Part shown: piece by piece, positions 19,898 through 28,226 of the stretch
How the letters are laid out: each line of letters begins with the position of its first letter
How positions within the stretch are numbered: the stretch's first letter is position 1
From: Nitrososphaerota archaeon
GTDB taxonomy: Archaea > Thermoproteota > Nitrososphaeria > Nitrososphaerales > Gagatemarchaeaceae
Assembly: GCA_027887005.1 (NCBI GenBank)
Contig: JAPCJI010000005.1
Coordinates: forward strand, 1-64,000
Direction of reading: 5' to 3'
DNA: 64,000 nt
The notes under the pieces: generated by a model
Seen by the model: only the letters and a program-made list of their open reading frames with translations
Told to the model about the DNA's origin: nothing
The model's database searches: none
Made by a program: the position numbers and the translations under genes

Positions 19898-20389
19898 GTG
19901 CGGTACCCGGTCGTTTCATTGAGTCAGCCCGCTCCACCCCCGCCAGAGAAGAAGACCTCAGGGATGGTGGACGCGGAGCTGAAGGGGAACACTCTCAGGG
20001 TGTACGTCTACGCCATCAAGAAGAGGAAGGTTGGGGTCAGGGAGGTACAGCGCGCTCTTCTGATGTCTAACCCCTCGCTTGCCCAGTACCACCTGAACAA
20101 ACTGAGGGAGCTGGGACTCGTAGCCGAGAACAATGGCGAGTACGAGGTTGTGAATGAAGTCAAGGTCGACGTGATGAGGGACTTCCTGAGGGTAGGGACG
20201 CTCATCGTGCCGAGGTTCATCTTCTATGCCGTTTTCACCAGCGTCTTCGCAGCCTACCTGACTGTGGTGGCCTACCCGTACTTCCAGTTGCTCCCCGTAC
20301 TCGGGTGGTTCTCTGCCGCGTTGGTCTTCTCGGCCGCCGCTTTCTGGTACGAGGCACAGCGAGCGTGGCGGTCGGTTCCGTCTCCCTGA
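19898..20389 (+). CDS. Membrane-anchored winged-helix regulator
   Basis: This 163-aa protein has a Pro-rich N terminus, a wHTH (residues 30-90: GNTLRVYVYAIKKRKVGVREVQRALLMSNPSLAQYHLNKL) and two C-terminal hydrophobic helices (about 103-123 and 128-150). DNA-binding proteins tethered to the membrane are common in thaumarchaea and are thought to sense membrane or external signals. GTG 19898 is used; ATG 19964 (141 aa) would remove the Pro-rich tail. Confidence 0.75.
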   Translation: MRYPVVSLSQPAPPPPEKKTSGMVDAELKGNTLRVYVYAIKKRKVGVREVQRALLMSNPSLAQYHLNKLRELGLVAENNGEYEVVNEVKVDVMRDFLRVGTLIVPRFIFYAVFTSVFAAYLTVVAYPYFQLLPVLGWFSAALVFSAAAFWYEAQRAWRSVPSP

Positions 20390-20460
20390 TAGGATTCGCT
20401 GGATTCGGCGAACGGGTCTTTCAAGTATAAGTAGGACGGCCTGCGCCAAAACCAAGACCG

Positions 20461-21675
20461 ATGATAAGAATCGGGCTCATCGGGAAGACGAACGCGGGAA
20501 AGACGACGCTCTTCAACTCGATGACGCTGTTGTCGGGGGAGATTTCCAATTATCCGTTCACCACGAAGACCCCGGAGACAGGGATAGCCAGCGCGGTGAC
20601 GCCCTGCGTCCACAAGGAGTTCGGGGTCCTGGACAACCCCGCCAATTCCAGATGCGACGACGGGTGGAGGTTCGTTCCGGTGGAGGTGACAGACCTGCCC
20701 GGCCTGATCAAAGGCGCCTGGATGGGCAAAGGCCTGGGAAACCAGTTCCTCAGCGTGGCGGCGCAGTCGGACGCGCTGCTACATGTGGTGGACGCGTCGG
20801 GGAGCGTCGACAAGGACGGGAAGATTTCAGAGCCAGGGACCGGCGACCCGATGGCGGACCTGGCGGACGTCGAGCTCGAGCTCGTGCTCTGGTACACCAA
20901 ACTGTTCACCGCGAACCTGCCGAAGATCTCCAAGCTCTCGAAGACTCCGGGATATGGCGTGCCGACGGCGGTGGAGGAGGTGATGCGGGGCATAGGGGTC
21001 AGGAAGGAGCACGTCGTGATGGCGATGAACGAGGTCGTGCTAGGCGACAAGGCCTTCGACTCGTGGAACGAGAAGGACATCCAGGGCTTCTGCTGGTCGC
21101 TGCGTGAGTTCTCGAAGCCTACCCTGGTCATAGCGAACAAGATGGACCTGCCCTTCGCTTCGGAGAATTTCCAGAATCTGAGGGAGAAGTACAAGGGCCT
21201 GATAGTCGTGCCGACGAGCGGAGAGGCGGAGCTGACCCTGAGGCGGGCCGAGGCGAAGAAGCTGATCAAATACGTGCCGGGGGAGGAGAGGTTTGAGATC
21301 CTGAAGCCCCAGGACCTGAATGACGCCCAGAGGAGCGCCCTGGCCTATATCAGGCGGAAGGTTTTCGGGGAGTACCTCAGGACCGGGGTGCAGTTCGCGC
21401 TCAACATCGCTGTCTTCAAGCTGCTCAAGATGAACGCGATCTATCCCGTGGCGGACGCTGAGAAGCTGACGGACAAACATGGACGCGTCCTGCCCGACGT
21501 CTATCTGATGCCGACGGGGTCCACGGTGGAAGAGCTCGCAGGGACCGTCCATTCGGACCTGGTCAAGGGCCTGGTGTACGCCGTTGACGTTAGGACAGGC
21601 CTGCACCTCCCGACCAACTACGTCCTCCACGACAGGGATGTCCTGTCCATCATATCGACTGCCAAGAGAAGCTAA
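20461..21675 (+). CDS. YchF/Obg-family GTPase with TGS domain
   Basis: This 404-aa protein has G1 GKTNAGKTTLFNS at residues 8-20, a switch with NYPFTTKTPETG, G3 DLPGLIKGA, G4 NKMD and a C-terminal TGS domain (about 325-400). It belongs to the archaeal YchF-like branch, a translation-associated ATPase/GTPase. ATG 20461 follows an AGTATAAGT box by about 32 nt. Role is inferred from family: ribosome binding or quality control. Confidence 0.9.
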   Translation: MIRIGLIGKTNAGKTTLFNSMTLLSGEISNYPFTTKTPETGIASAVTPCVHKEFGVLDNPANSRCDDGWRFVPVEVTDLPGLIKGAWMGKGLGNQFLSVAAQSDALLHVVDASGSVDKDGKISEPGTGDPMADLADVELELVLWYTKLFTANLPKISKLSKTPGYGVPTAVEEVMRGIGVRKEHVVMAMNEVVLGDKAFDSWNEKDIQGFCWSLREFSKPTLVIANKMDLPFASENFQNLREKYKGLIVVPTSGEAELTLRRAEAKKLIKYVPGEERFEILKPQDLNDAQRSALAYIRRKVFGEYLRTGVQFALNIAVFKLLKMNAIYPVADAEKLTDKHGRVLPDVYLMPTGSTVEELAGTVHSDLVKGLVYAVDVRTGLHLPTNYVLHDRDVLSIISTAKRS

Positions 21676-21719
21676 CGAGAGCCTTAAAGAGCCTGAGTGC
21701 TCTGTTCCTTCAGAGAGAG

Positions 21720-22718
21720 TTGTCACACGGAGGGCCCCATCTGTCAGACCTGGAGCTCAGGTACCCCTTCGCCCCGAAATCGAGGAAGTTCTTCGAAGCC
21801 ATTCCCGTCGAGGAGGGGCTGGCCAGCCGCGAAGTCCTGGAGCAGACTGAGAACAGGCTTCTGAGCGCCCTCGGGAGGGTGAGGTACGAACCGCATATGT
21901 CCGGGCTGATCGAGTTCTCGAGTTTCTTTGCCTCGGCCCTGGTCGCGAGCCAGGACTCGGTGCTTGCTTCAAGGTTCTCCAAGAAGGAGGCGGAATTGGC
22001 GAAGCAGTACTTCATGCGGGAGGGGCCGAGGGAGAAGGTGTTCGTCATGTCGGAGTGCTTCGGGGGAAAGTTCGAGGAGGCTGGCGGTGGGGACGGTCGG
22101 CCGAGGTACTCGGTGCCCTTCGAGGGATATCTTTCCCTGGTTTCGAAGTTCGAGCTGGCGAAGTCGCCGAAGTGGAAGCTGACCAGGCAGGCCCTCGAAG
22201 ACGGCGTTGTCTTCGTCAGCGACAACCTCCTCAACGACCTCTTCGGGGACTGCGCACAGGCAGTGGTGGCGGAGGGAGTCAAGAACCTGAGGCGGGCTCC
22301 GTTCCCCAAGCAGCTTCTCGAAGCCAAGGGTAAGGTCATGCAGTACGTGCCGGCCCAGAGGCCTAAGACCGGGAAGGGGTACCTCTACGTCGAAGACCTG
22401 CTGAAGCATCCGGTCACGGATGGTAGGCACCGGCTCGTCTGGCTCGTCCTCGCACCCTATCTGGTCAACGTCAAGAAGGTGGACGACGTGGAGGCGATTG
22501 ATAAGATAAGGGCCTTCGTGTCGGTGGGCGGAGAGACAAGGGACCTGAAGCGCTTCGTGGAATACAACGTCAGGAGGGCCCGGAGGAACGGCCTCCTGCC
22601 CCCGACCTTCTCGACGATCAAGGCCGAGCACCCGGACATCTACTCCCTCCTACCGAAGGAGGTCCTCCTCGCGGAGGCGGCCCCCAGCCCGAAGGGGGCC
22701 AAGCGAGCTCAGCCGTAG
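21720..22718 (+). CDS. DNA primase large-subunit-like protein (PriL/PriX-type)
   Basis: The 332-aa product has a PriL-like N-terminal domain (LELRYPFAPKSRKFFEAIP, then the YEPHMSGLIEFSSFF helix). Its C-terminal helical domain begins at HRLVWLVLAPYLVNVKKVDDVEAIDKI and resembles PriX/PriL-CTD sequences. Only two Cys are present (CFGG and GDCAQ), so the four-Cys iron-sulfur cluster of normal PriL is absent. It probably supports RNA-primer synthesis with PriS, which is not in this window. TTG 21720 follows a CTTAAAG box by about 33 nt. Assignment of the C-terminal domain is moderately sure. Confidence 0.7.
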   Translation: MSHGGPHLSDLELRYPFAPKSRKFFEAIPVEEGLASREVLEQTENRLLSALGRVRYEPHMSGLIEFSSFFASALVASQDSVLASRFSKKEAELAKQYFMREGPREKVFVMSECFGGKFEEAGGGDGRPRYSVPFEGYLSLVSKFELAKSPKWKLTRQALEDGVVFVSDNLLNDLFGDCAQAVVAEGVKNLRRAPFPKQLLEAKGKVMQYVPAQRPKTGKGYLYVEDLLKHPVTDGRHRLVWLVLAPYLVNVKKVDDVEAIDKIRAFVSVGGETRDLKRFVEYNVRRARRNGLLPPTFSTIKAEHPDIYSLLPKEVLLAEAAPSPKGAKRAQP

Positions 22719-22812
22719 CAATCGGTTGTACGGAGCACGTCTGGGGCTTGGCAGGCAGCCGGGCCTGTTTTTTCTTAAGCAATAGATACCAGCGACTTCG
22801 GACGAGGCATAG

Positions 22813-23637
22813 TTGAAGCTGAAAGATTTCGCGAGAACAGGACGGAAGGTCTCCGAGGTCGGGATGGGGACCTACTACGACCCGCTCTGGATTGCGACGT
22901 CTTTCCTTGGGTGGAAGAGGGGGGGCGGCGAGAAGGTGAAGGCCGTCGAGGGGGGACTGGATGCGGGGATCACGCTCGTGGACACAGCCGAGATCTACGG
23001 CTCTGAGCCACTGGTTGCGGAAGCAATCAGGCATAGGAAGAGAGAGGACGTCTTCCTGGCGACCAAGGTCTGGTCGAACCACTTACACAGGGACGCCTTG
23101 ATCAGGTCGTTCGAGAAGAGCCTCAGGCGGCTCGATACTTCGTACATCGACCTCTACCAGGTCCACTGGCCCAACCCCAGCGTCCCCATCAAAGAGACCA
23201 TGGCTGCCATGGAAGAGCTGGTCGAGGCCGGCAAGTTGATGCACATCGGAGTGAGCAACTTCAACCTGACGCAAGTGGAAGAGGCGAACGCCGCCCTCCC
23301 GAAGTCACAGCTCAGTGCTGTACAACTGGACTACAGCTTGATCCACAGGAACATCGAGAGTGAAATACTCCCCTACTGCGAAAGAGAAGGAATCGCGCTC
23401 CTTGCCTACTATCCGCTGGGGCACGGGAAGCTCGTTTCAAACTCTGGACTGGATGGGGTTTCGGCTAGGTACGGAAAGACCCGAGCGCAGGTTGCGCTCA
23501 GATGGCTGGCCAGGAAGCAGAACGTCTTCCCGATTCCGAGGGCGTCCTCGCCAGGACATGTTGTCGAGAACGCCGGCGCGAGCGACTGGGAGATCACGGC
23601 TGAGGACGCGGCAGAGTTGGAAGCCCGTTTCTTGTAA
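22813..23637 (+). CDS. Aldo/keto reductase
   Basis: This 274-aa TIM-barrel AKR has catalytic-tetrad context: D in LVDTAEIYG (Asp, Tyr), Lys in FLATKVW and His in YQVHWPNPSV. It reduces carbonyls with NAD(P)H; substrate is unknown. TTG 22813 follows TTCTTAAGC by about 38 nt. A 95-bp internal segment is identical to a paralogue at 26839-27645, although the flanks differ, suggesting gene conversion. Confidence 0.9.
   Translation: MKLKDFARTGRKVSEVGMGTYYDPLWIATSFLGWKRGGGEKVKAVEGGLDAGITLVDTAEIYGSEPLVAEAIRHRKREDVFLATKVWSNHLHRDALIRSFEKSLRRLDTSYIDLYQVHWPNPSVPIKETMAAMEELVEAGKLMHIGVSNFNLTQVEEANAALPKSQLSAVQLDYSLIHRNIESEILPYCEREGIALLAYYPLGHGKLVSNSGLDGVSARYGKTRAQVALRWLARKQNVFPIPRASSPGHVVENAGASDWEITAEDAAELEARFL
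23119..23213 (+). repeat. 95-bp identical segment shared by two AKR genes (copy 1)
   Basis: Bases 23119-23213 equal the reverse complement of 27257-27351 over 95 of 95 positions. They encode the stretch around LDTSYIDLYQVHWPNP and its continuation through KETMAAMEE. Sequence on both sides diverges at once. The copies are inverted about 4 kb apart. Confidence 0.9.
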
Positions 23638-23681
23638 TCGCTTAAATCGCTGGAATAGGGGCCTGCCGGCAAGGCGGGTGA

Positions 23682-24254
23682 GTGACCTCCACCCGATCCG
23701 CCATAGAAATCCCGGAGTTGGAGGAAGTGGAAACAAGAAAGAAACCGTCGAAAACGAGGGATGTTGCGCTTGCCGCCGTCCTTGCTGCTCTATATGCGGC
23801 TGATGTAGTCTTCTTCGCTCCGATAAGCTTCCAGGCCATCCAGGTACGAATCGCCGACGTGCTCCTCCCGCTGTCCATCCTGTTCGGACCGGCCGCAGTG
23901 GCAGGCCTCACCTTGGGGGTGCTTGTCGGGAACTTCTACGCCAGTCCCTTTGGCGGGGTCGACATCATAGGCGGGACGATAGCAAACTTCGTTGCGACAG
24001 CCCTTGCCTTGTACATAGGCAGGAGGAGGTTTACGGGAGCCTGGGTAGCGGCGATAGCTGCCGAGGTGATCGCGGTCAGCCTGATCGTGGGGAGCTATCT
24101 GGCAGGCCTCACTGATACGCCACTCTGGCTGATGTTCCTGGAAATCGCCGCTGGGGAGATAGTAGCAGTCGGGATAGGGGGCTATGCCCTCTTGAAGGCG
24201 GTGGACAGGGTGATCAACCGAAGGACTATCCCAGCGACCCAGAAACCGTCTTAA
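23682..24254 (+). CDS. QueT-like ECF transporter S component
   Basis: This 190-aa membrane protein has about five helices and the QueT pattern: ALYAADVVFFAPISFQAIQVRIADVLLPLSILFG-like first half, GVLVGNFYASPFGGVDIIGGTIANF in the middle. QueT proteins bind queuosine or deazapurine precursors for an energy-coupling-factor module, which is not present here. In archaea the cargo may be an archaeosine precursor (inference). GTG 23682 gives a soluble 26-residue N-terminal tail. Confidence 0.8.
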   Translation: MTSTRSAIEIPELEEVETRKKPSKTRDVALAAVLAALYAADVVFFAPISFQAIQVRIADVLLPLSILFGPAAVAGLTLGVLVGNFYASPFGGVDIIGGTIANFVATALALYIGRRRFTGAWVAAIAAEVIAVSLIVGSYLAGLTDTPLWLMFLEIAAGEIVAVGIGGYALLKAVDRVINRRTIPATQKPS

Positions 24255-24289
24255 CTTCAAATAGGCCGTGAGAGGCACGCTCACAGCGT

Positions 24290-26626
24290 TTGCAGCCACA
24301 GTTCTCGGCCAAGCTTGAGGCCACCTCTTGGGACCCCAGGTTGGAAGCCGAGTTGAGGATGATATGGGATACTGAAAATATCTTTGAGTTTCATCCAAAG
24401 AACAACAAGAATGGCAACTTTGTGATGGACACCCCGCCCCCCTACCCGTCGGGGAAGCCCTGGCACCCGGGTGCACTCACTCAGTACTCGCAGATAGACA
24501 TGATGGCCCGGGCGGCGAGGATGAGAGGGCTGCAGGTCCTATACCCGGTCGGCATAGACAGGAACGGGCTTCCGGTCGAGATATTCGCCGAGAGGAAGTA
24601 CAGGGTCCAGATGCGCAAGACGCCGCGTGAGGAGTTCATCAACCTCTGCAAGCACGCGCTGGACGACCTGGAGGCCTACATGGTGGGCCTTCTGAAGACC
24701 TTGGGCATTTCCGGGGATTTCCGGGGCAAGTACAGGACGGACTCGGAGGAATTCCGGGCTCTGACCCAGTGGTCTTTCATCGAGCTCTGGAGGAAGGGGC
24801 TGATCTACCTAGCGAACAGGCCCAACAACTACTGCATCGACTGCAATACGACGATAGCTGATGCTGAAATCGAATATGAGGAACTTCCCACATATCTGGT
24901 GACGAACCGGTTCAAGGTAAAGGAGACGAAGCAGGAGCTCCAGGTGGCGACCACTCGGCCCGAGCTGCTTGCGGCCTGCCAGATGGTGGTGGTCAATCCG
25001 AGCGATGCGCGGTACAGGAAGCTGATCGGGAAGACGGCGGTGGTGCCGATCTATAACAAGGAAGTGCCCGTCAGGGCCCACAAGAGCGTAGACCCCAAGT
25101 TCGGGAGCGGCGTGGTGATGGTCTGCAGCTACGGGGACTACAACGATGTGATGCTGTTCAGGGAGTTCAAGCTGAAGGAAGTGGTGGCCATAGACCTGGA
25201 CGGGAAGATGACGGCCGTCGCAGGGAAGTACGCGGGGATTCCTGTGAAGGACGCGAGGTCCCAGATAATCCAGGACCTGCAGGAGATGGGCCTGGCTGTG
25301 AAGGTGGAGCAGATCCAGCACAGGACGCCCCTCTGCGAGAGGAGCCGCACCCCCATCGAAATCATACCTATGGAGGAGTACTACCTCAAGCAGCTGGAGT
25401 TCAAGGCCGCGCTGAAGAGGCTCGCGAGGAAGATCGAGTTCCACCCGCCGATGCATAGGCAGGTGCTGCTGGACTGGATAGACGTGCTGACCACCGACTA
25501 CCCCATCTCCAGGAGGAGGTACTATTCCACAGAGATTCCGGTCTGGTACTGCAGCAAGTGCAACACGCCGCACCTGCCCAAGCCAGGCAAGTACTACAGG
25601 CCGTGGAGGGACGAAGCGCCGTTCAAGAAGTGCAAGAAGTGCGGGAACATCAAGTTCAACGGCGAGACGAGGACCTTCGACACGTGGATGGACTCGAGCC
25701 TTTCTCCACTCTTCATCACGAAGTACCTGAAGAATGCGAAGTTCCATTCACTGACCTACCCTGCGACGATCCGCGTGCAGGGGAAGGACATCGTCAGGAC
25801 GTGGCTCTACTACACCCTGCTCAAGTGCTACCAGCTGACTGGAAGGGCGCCCTTCAAGCACGCCTGGATAGGAGGCCTCGGACAGGATGCACAGGGCCGT
25901 GCCATGAGGAAGAGCCTAGGTAACTTCGTTGACATCGAGCCAGTGCTGACGAGGTCGGGAGCGGACGCCTTCAGGTACTGGGGAGCCTCGGAGTCGGGCC
26001 TCGGATACGATTTCAGATTCAGCGAAGAGAGGATCCTCGGCGCCGGGAAGTTCCTCACGAAGCTCTGGAACACGTGCAGGTTCATCAGCTCCTTCCCGCA
26101 ACCGGAGACAGCCCAGCTCAACTGGACGGACAAGTGGATGCTCAACGAACTAGGGAAGCTGACGGAAGAGTGCACCAAGGCCTACGAGAACTTCGACGTC
26201 TTCACTGTCTCGACCAAGGTCAGGGAGTTCCTGTGGAACGTCTTCGCGTCGAACTACCTTGAGATGGCGAAGGGCAGGGCCTACGGAGACGGTACGAAGG
26301 AGGAGCAGGAGGCCGCATGGTACACGCTACACAAGGTGGTCAAGAGCATCCTGCTGCTGCTCGCTCCGATAACGCCGTACATCACGGACTACGTCTGGAG
26401 GAAGATCTACGGGACCCAGAGCATCCATTTGGAAAGGCTGCCGAGGGCCGAGAGGTTCGACGTAACGGAAAAGATGAACGAGGGCATACTCGAGTTCAAC
26501 GCCCAGGTGTGGAAGACAAAGCGGGACAAGGGGCTGGCGCTCAAGGACTCGATCAATGCCAAGATTCCGGCGAACCTCAAGCACTTCGAGAAGGACCTCG
26601 TCCGGATGCACCACCTGACGAAGTAG
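24290..26626 (+). CDS. valS: Valyl-tRNA synthetase
   Basis: This 778-aa class I synthetase has the DTPPPYPSGKPWHPG nucleotide-binding segment near 47-61 (HPG in place of the usual HIGH), an editing domain with VATTRPELLAACQMVVVNP, zinc-like knuckles (CSKCN, CKKCG) and RKSLGN near 540 in place of KMSKS. The anticodon-binding domain follows. Motif order and editing signature favour Val over Ile or Leu. TTG 24290 is about 30 nt after a TCAAATAG box. The length is shorter than bacterial ValRS and similar to compact archaeal forms. Confidence 0.9.
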   Translation: MQPQFSAKLEATSWDPRLEAELRMIWDTENIFEFHPKNNKNGNFVMDTPPPYPSGKPWHPGALTQYSQIDMMARAARMRGLQVLYPVGIDRNGLPVEIFAERKYRVQMRKTPREEFINLCKHALDDLEAYMVGLLKTLGISGDFRGKYRTDSEEFRALTQWSFIELWRKGLIYLANRPNNYCIDCNTTIADAEIEYEELPTYLVTNRFKVKETKQELQVATTRPELLAACQMVVVNPSDARYRKLIGKTAVVPIYNKEVPVRAHKSVDPKFGSGVVMVCSYGDYNDVMLFREFKLKEVVAIDLDGKMTAVAGKYAGIPVKDARSQIIQDLQEMGLAVKVEQIQHRTPLCERSRTPIEIIPMEEYYLKQLEFKAALKRLARKIEFHPPMHRQVLLDWIDVLTTDYPISRRRYYSTEIPVWYCSKCNTPHLPKPGKYYRPWRDEAPFKKCKKCGNIKFNGETRTFDTWMDSSLSPLFITKYLKNAKFHSLTYPATIRVQGKDIVRTWLYYTLLKCYQLTGRAPFKHAWIGGLGQDAQGRAMRKSLGNFVDIEPVLTRSGADAFRYWGASESGLGYDFRFSEERILGAGKFLTKLWNTCRFISSFPQPETAQLNWTDKWMLNELGKLTEECTKAYENFDVFTVSTKVREFLWNVFASNYLEMAKGRAYGDGTKEEQEAAWYTLHKVVKSILLLLAPITPYITDYVWRKIYGTQSIHLERLPRAERFDVTEKMNEGILEFNAQVWKTKRDKGLALKDSINAKIPANLKHFEKDLVRMHHLTK

Positions 26627-26713
26627 CTGCGCTTCATCCAACATCGTCGTTTGCAGTAGATTGATTCGTTGATTGCCCTTGCTTAAATACGAACCCCGCA
26701 CCGTGGGATTTGG

Positions 26714-26833
26714 ATGCAGAGCTTCGCCGTCGTCAGGTGCATCTGGTGTGGTAACGCTGTGAACCCGACCAACAGCCTTGAGCTGGTCTACGAGACCTGC
26801 GCCGATTGCCTTGTTCCCCTCCCTACGGAGTAG
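26714..26833 (+). CDS. Tiny zinc-ribbon protein (39 aa)
   Basis: This 39-aa protein has CIWCG near residue 9 and CADC near 29, forming one zinc ribbon with a hydrophobic strand between (NSLELVYET). ATG 26714 lies about 28 nt after a CTTAAATAC box, the usual leaderless spacing in this genome, and ends 5 nt before the end of the convergent AKR gene. Function is unknown. Confidence 0.7.
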   Translation: MQSFAVVRCIWCGNAVNPTNSLELVYETCADCLVPLPTE

Positions 26834-26838
26834 CTCGC

Positions 26839-27645
26839 CTAGGCCTTCGAAATCAGGTCGTACTCTGAGTCGGTGAATCGGGTCGCGACCGACCCTACGT
26901 TTTCCTCCGTGTGTGCGATGCTCGATGATTTCGGGATCGCCAGGACCTGTTCGTTGTGCGTCACCCAGTTGAGTGCGAGCTGGACCGGGGTCATCGCGTA
27001 CTTCTCAAGAAGAGCCCTAGGAGTCTTTGACTCAGGTATCTTCCCCTTGGCGATCGGCGTGTAGGCGATGAGCGACAGGCGCTCCTCCTCGCAGTATGGA
27101 AGCAGGTCAGCCTCTACGCTGCGGTTCAGCAAGGAATACTCCACCTGATTGGATGCGAGCTCCTCCTTCGCCAGGGCTTCGCGGGCGGCCACGGTCTGGT
27201 CGACGGTGAAGTTGCTCACTCCGATGTACCTGACCTTCCCGGCGCGGACGAGTTCCTCCATGGCAGCCATGGTCTCTTTGATGGGGACGCTGGGGTTGGG
27301 CCAGTGGACCTGGTAGAGGTCGATGTACGAAGTATCGAGCCGCCTGAGGCTTCCTTCGCAGGCCGAGATGACCGAGTCGTGGCCGAGGTTGCTGGGGGAG
27401 ACTTTCGTGGCGATCAGAACGTCATCGCGGACGCCCCGGACCGCTTCCCCCACCACCTCTTCCGACCTTCCGCCCGCATAGATTTCTGCGGTGTCGATCA
27501 GATTGATGCCCAACTGAATCCCTCTCCTGAGGGCCGCCACCTGTGTGGATCTCTCTCCGGGGTGGCTGTAGACGCCCATTCTCCAGGTTCCCATCCCAAT
27601 GGTGGAGACCTTCTCCCCTGTCCTCCCCAGCTTCCTGTATTCCAT
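26839..27645 (-). CDS. Aldo/keto reductase (paralogue)
   Basis: This 268-aa AKR begins MEYRKLGRTGEKVSTIGMGT and has DTAEIYAGG, ATKVSPS and YQVHWPNPSV catalytic context, with IPKSSS near the NADP site. A longer reading to 27717 would enter tRNA-Thr, so ATG 27645 is chosen; a TCTAAAG box lies about 33 nt upstream. It contains the 95-bp segment (27257-27351) identical to the AKR at 22813-23637 although the rest is clearly diverged. Confidence 0.92.
   Translation of the reverse strand: MEYRKLGRTGEKVSTIGMGTWRMGVYSHPGERSTQVAALRRGIQLGINLIDTAEIYAGGRSEEVVGEAVRGVRDDVLIATKVSPSNLGHDSVISACEGSLRRLDTSYIDLYQVHWPNPSVPIKETMAAMEELVRAGKVRYIGVSNFTVDQTVAAREALAKEELASNQVEYSLLNRSVEADLLPYCEEERLSLIAYTPIAKGKIPESKTPRALLEKYAMTPVQLALNWVTHNEQVLAIPKSSSIAHTEENVGSVATRFTDSEYDLISKA
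27257..27351 (-). repeat. 95-bp identical segment shared by two AKR genes (copy 2)
   Basis: This is the inverted partner of 23119-23213, 95/95 identical. The region between the copies holds the QueT-like gene, valS and a tiny zinc-ribbon gene. Confidence 0.9.
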
Positions 27646-27711
27646 GCAGGCCAGGGTCAGGAGTTTCTGTTGCTTTAGACCTAGCGCGTCAAGAGGAATT
27701 GCTGGACAGCG

Positions 27712-27786
27712 AGCCACGGGTGAGATTTGGACTCACGACCTGCTGCTTACAAGGCAGCTGCTCTAGCCAGGCTGAGCTACCGTGGC
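27712..27786 (-). tRNA. tRNA-Thr(TGT)
   Basis: The acceptor GCCACGG pairs with CCGTGGC (discriminator T at 27712). The anticodon stem GCTGC/GCAGC has loop CTTGTAA, giving anticodon TGT. T arm GTGAG/CTCAC. No intron, no encoded CCA. A GATAAAC box near 27814 fits the promoter spacing. Confidence 0.96.
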
Positions 27787-27838
27787 GCGACTCTGGCGCC
27801 CCCGCTCTCGGTTTATCTCCTTTGTCCGCACGGATTCT

Positions 27839-28222
27839 CTAGTCGCTGCTTCTGGCTAGGACTTGGAAGACATCCCCGATTGTCGCCGACATGTATGAGA
27901 GGTATTCGTCATCGCTGAATTCGACCACGTCGACCCTGTTTGTTTTTGCCGCGATTCTGTGGCTCAACAGGTGGTAGCAGAGTTCGTCCCTTCCCCTGGT
28001 GACCTTGAAGAAGAAGTCGCTGCAGGAGCAGTAGGGCTTCTCGGGGTCGATGAACTCGTCCCCCGCCTTTCCCACGACGGTGAAGACCTTCCTCTCACTC
28101 GGGGCGAACCTGCACTCTTTGACCCCTCCAGCCAGGACAGTGTCCAGGGCCTTCTCGAACTTGCGGCCGTATTTCGCGAATTCCTCGACCTTCTTTCTCA
28201 GTTCATCCCGCTCTTCGGCCAC
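27839..28222 (-). CDS. SWIM zinc-finger protein
   Basis: This 127-aa protein has a SWIM finger (CSCSDFFFKVTRGRDELCYH, the CxC...CxH pattern) in the middle, and an N-terminal charged helix. SWIM proteins bind DNA or assist recombination proteins in archaea and eukaryotes. GTG 28222 is 4 nt after the dinB stop, so it is likely co-transcribed with the translesion polymerase and may be a repair factor. The longer upstream reading is a shadow of dinB. Confidence 0.85.
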   Translation of the reverse strand: MAEERDELRKKVEEFAKYGRKFEKALDTVLAGGVKECRFAPSERKVFTVVGKAGDEFIDPEKPYCSCSDFFFKVTRGRDELCYHLLSHRIAAKTNRVDVVEFSDDEYLSYMSATIGDVFQVLARSSD

Positions 28223-28226
28223 TGTG

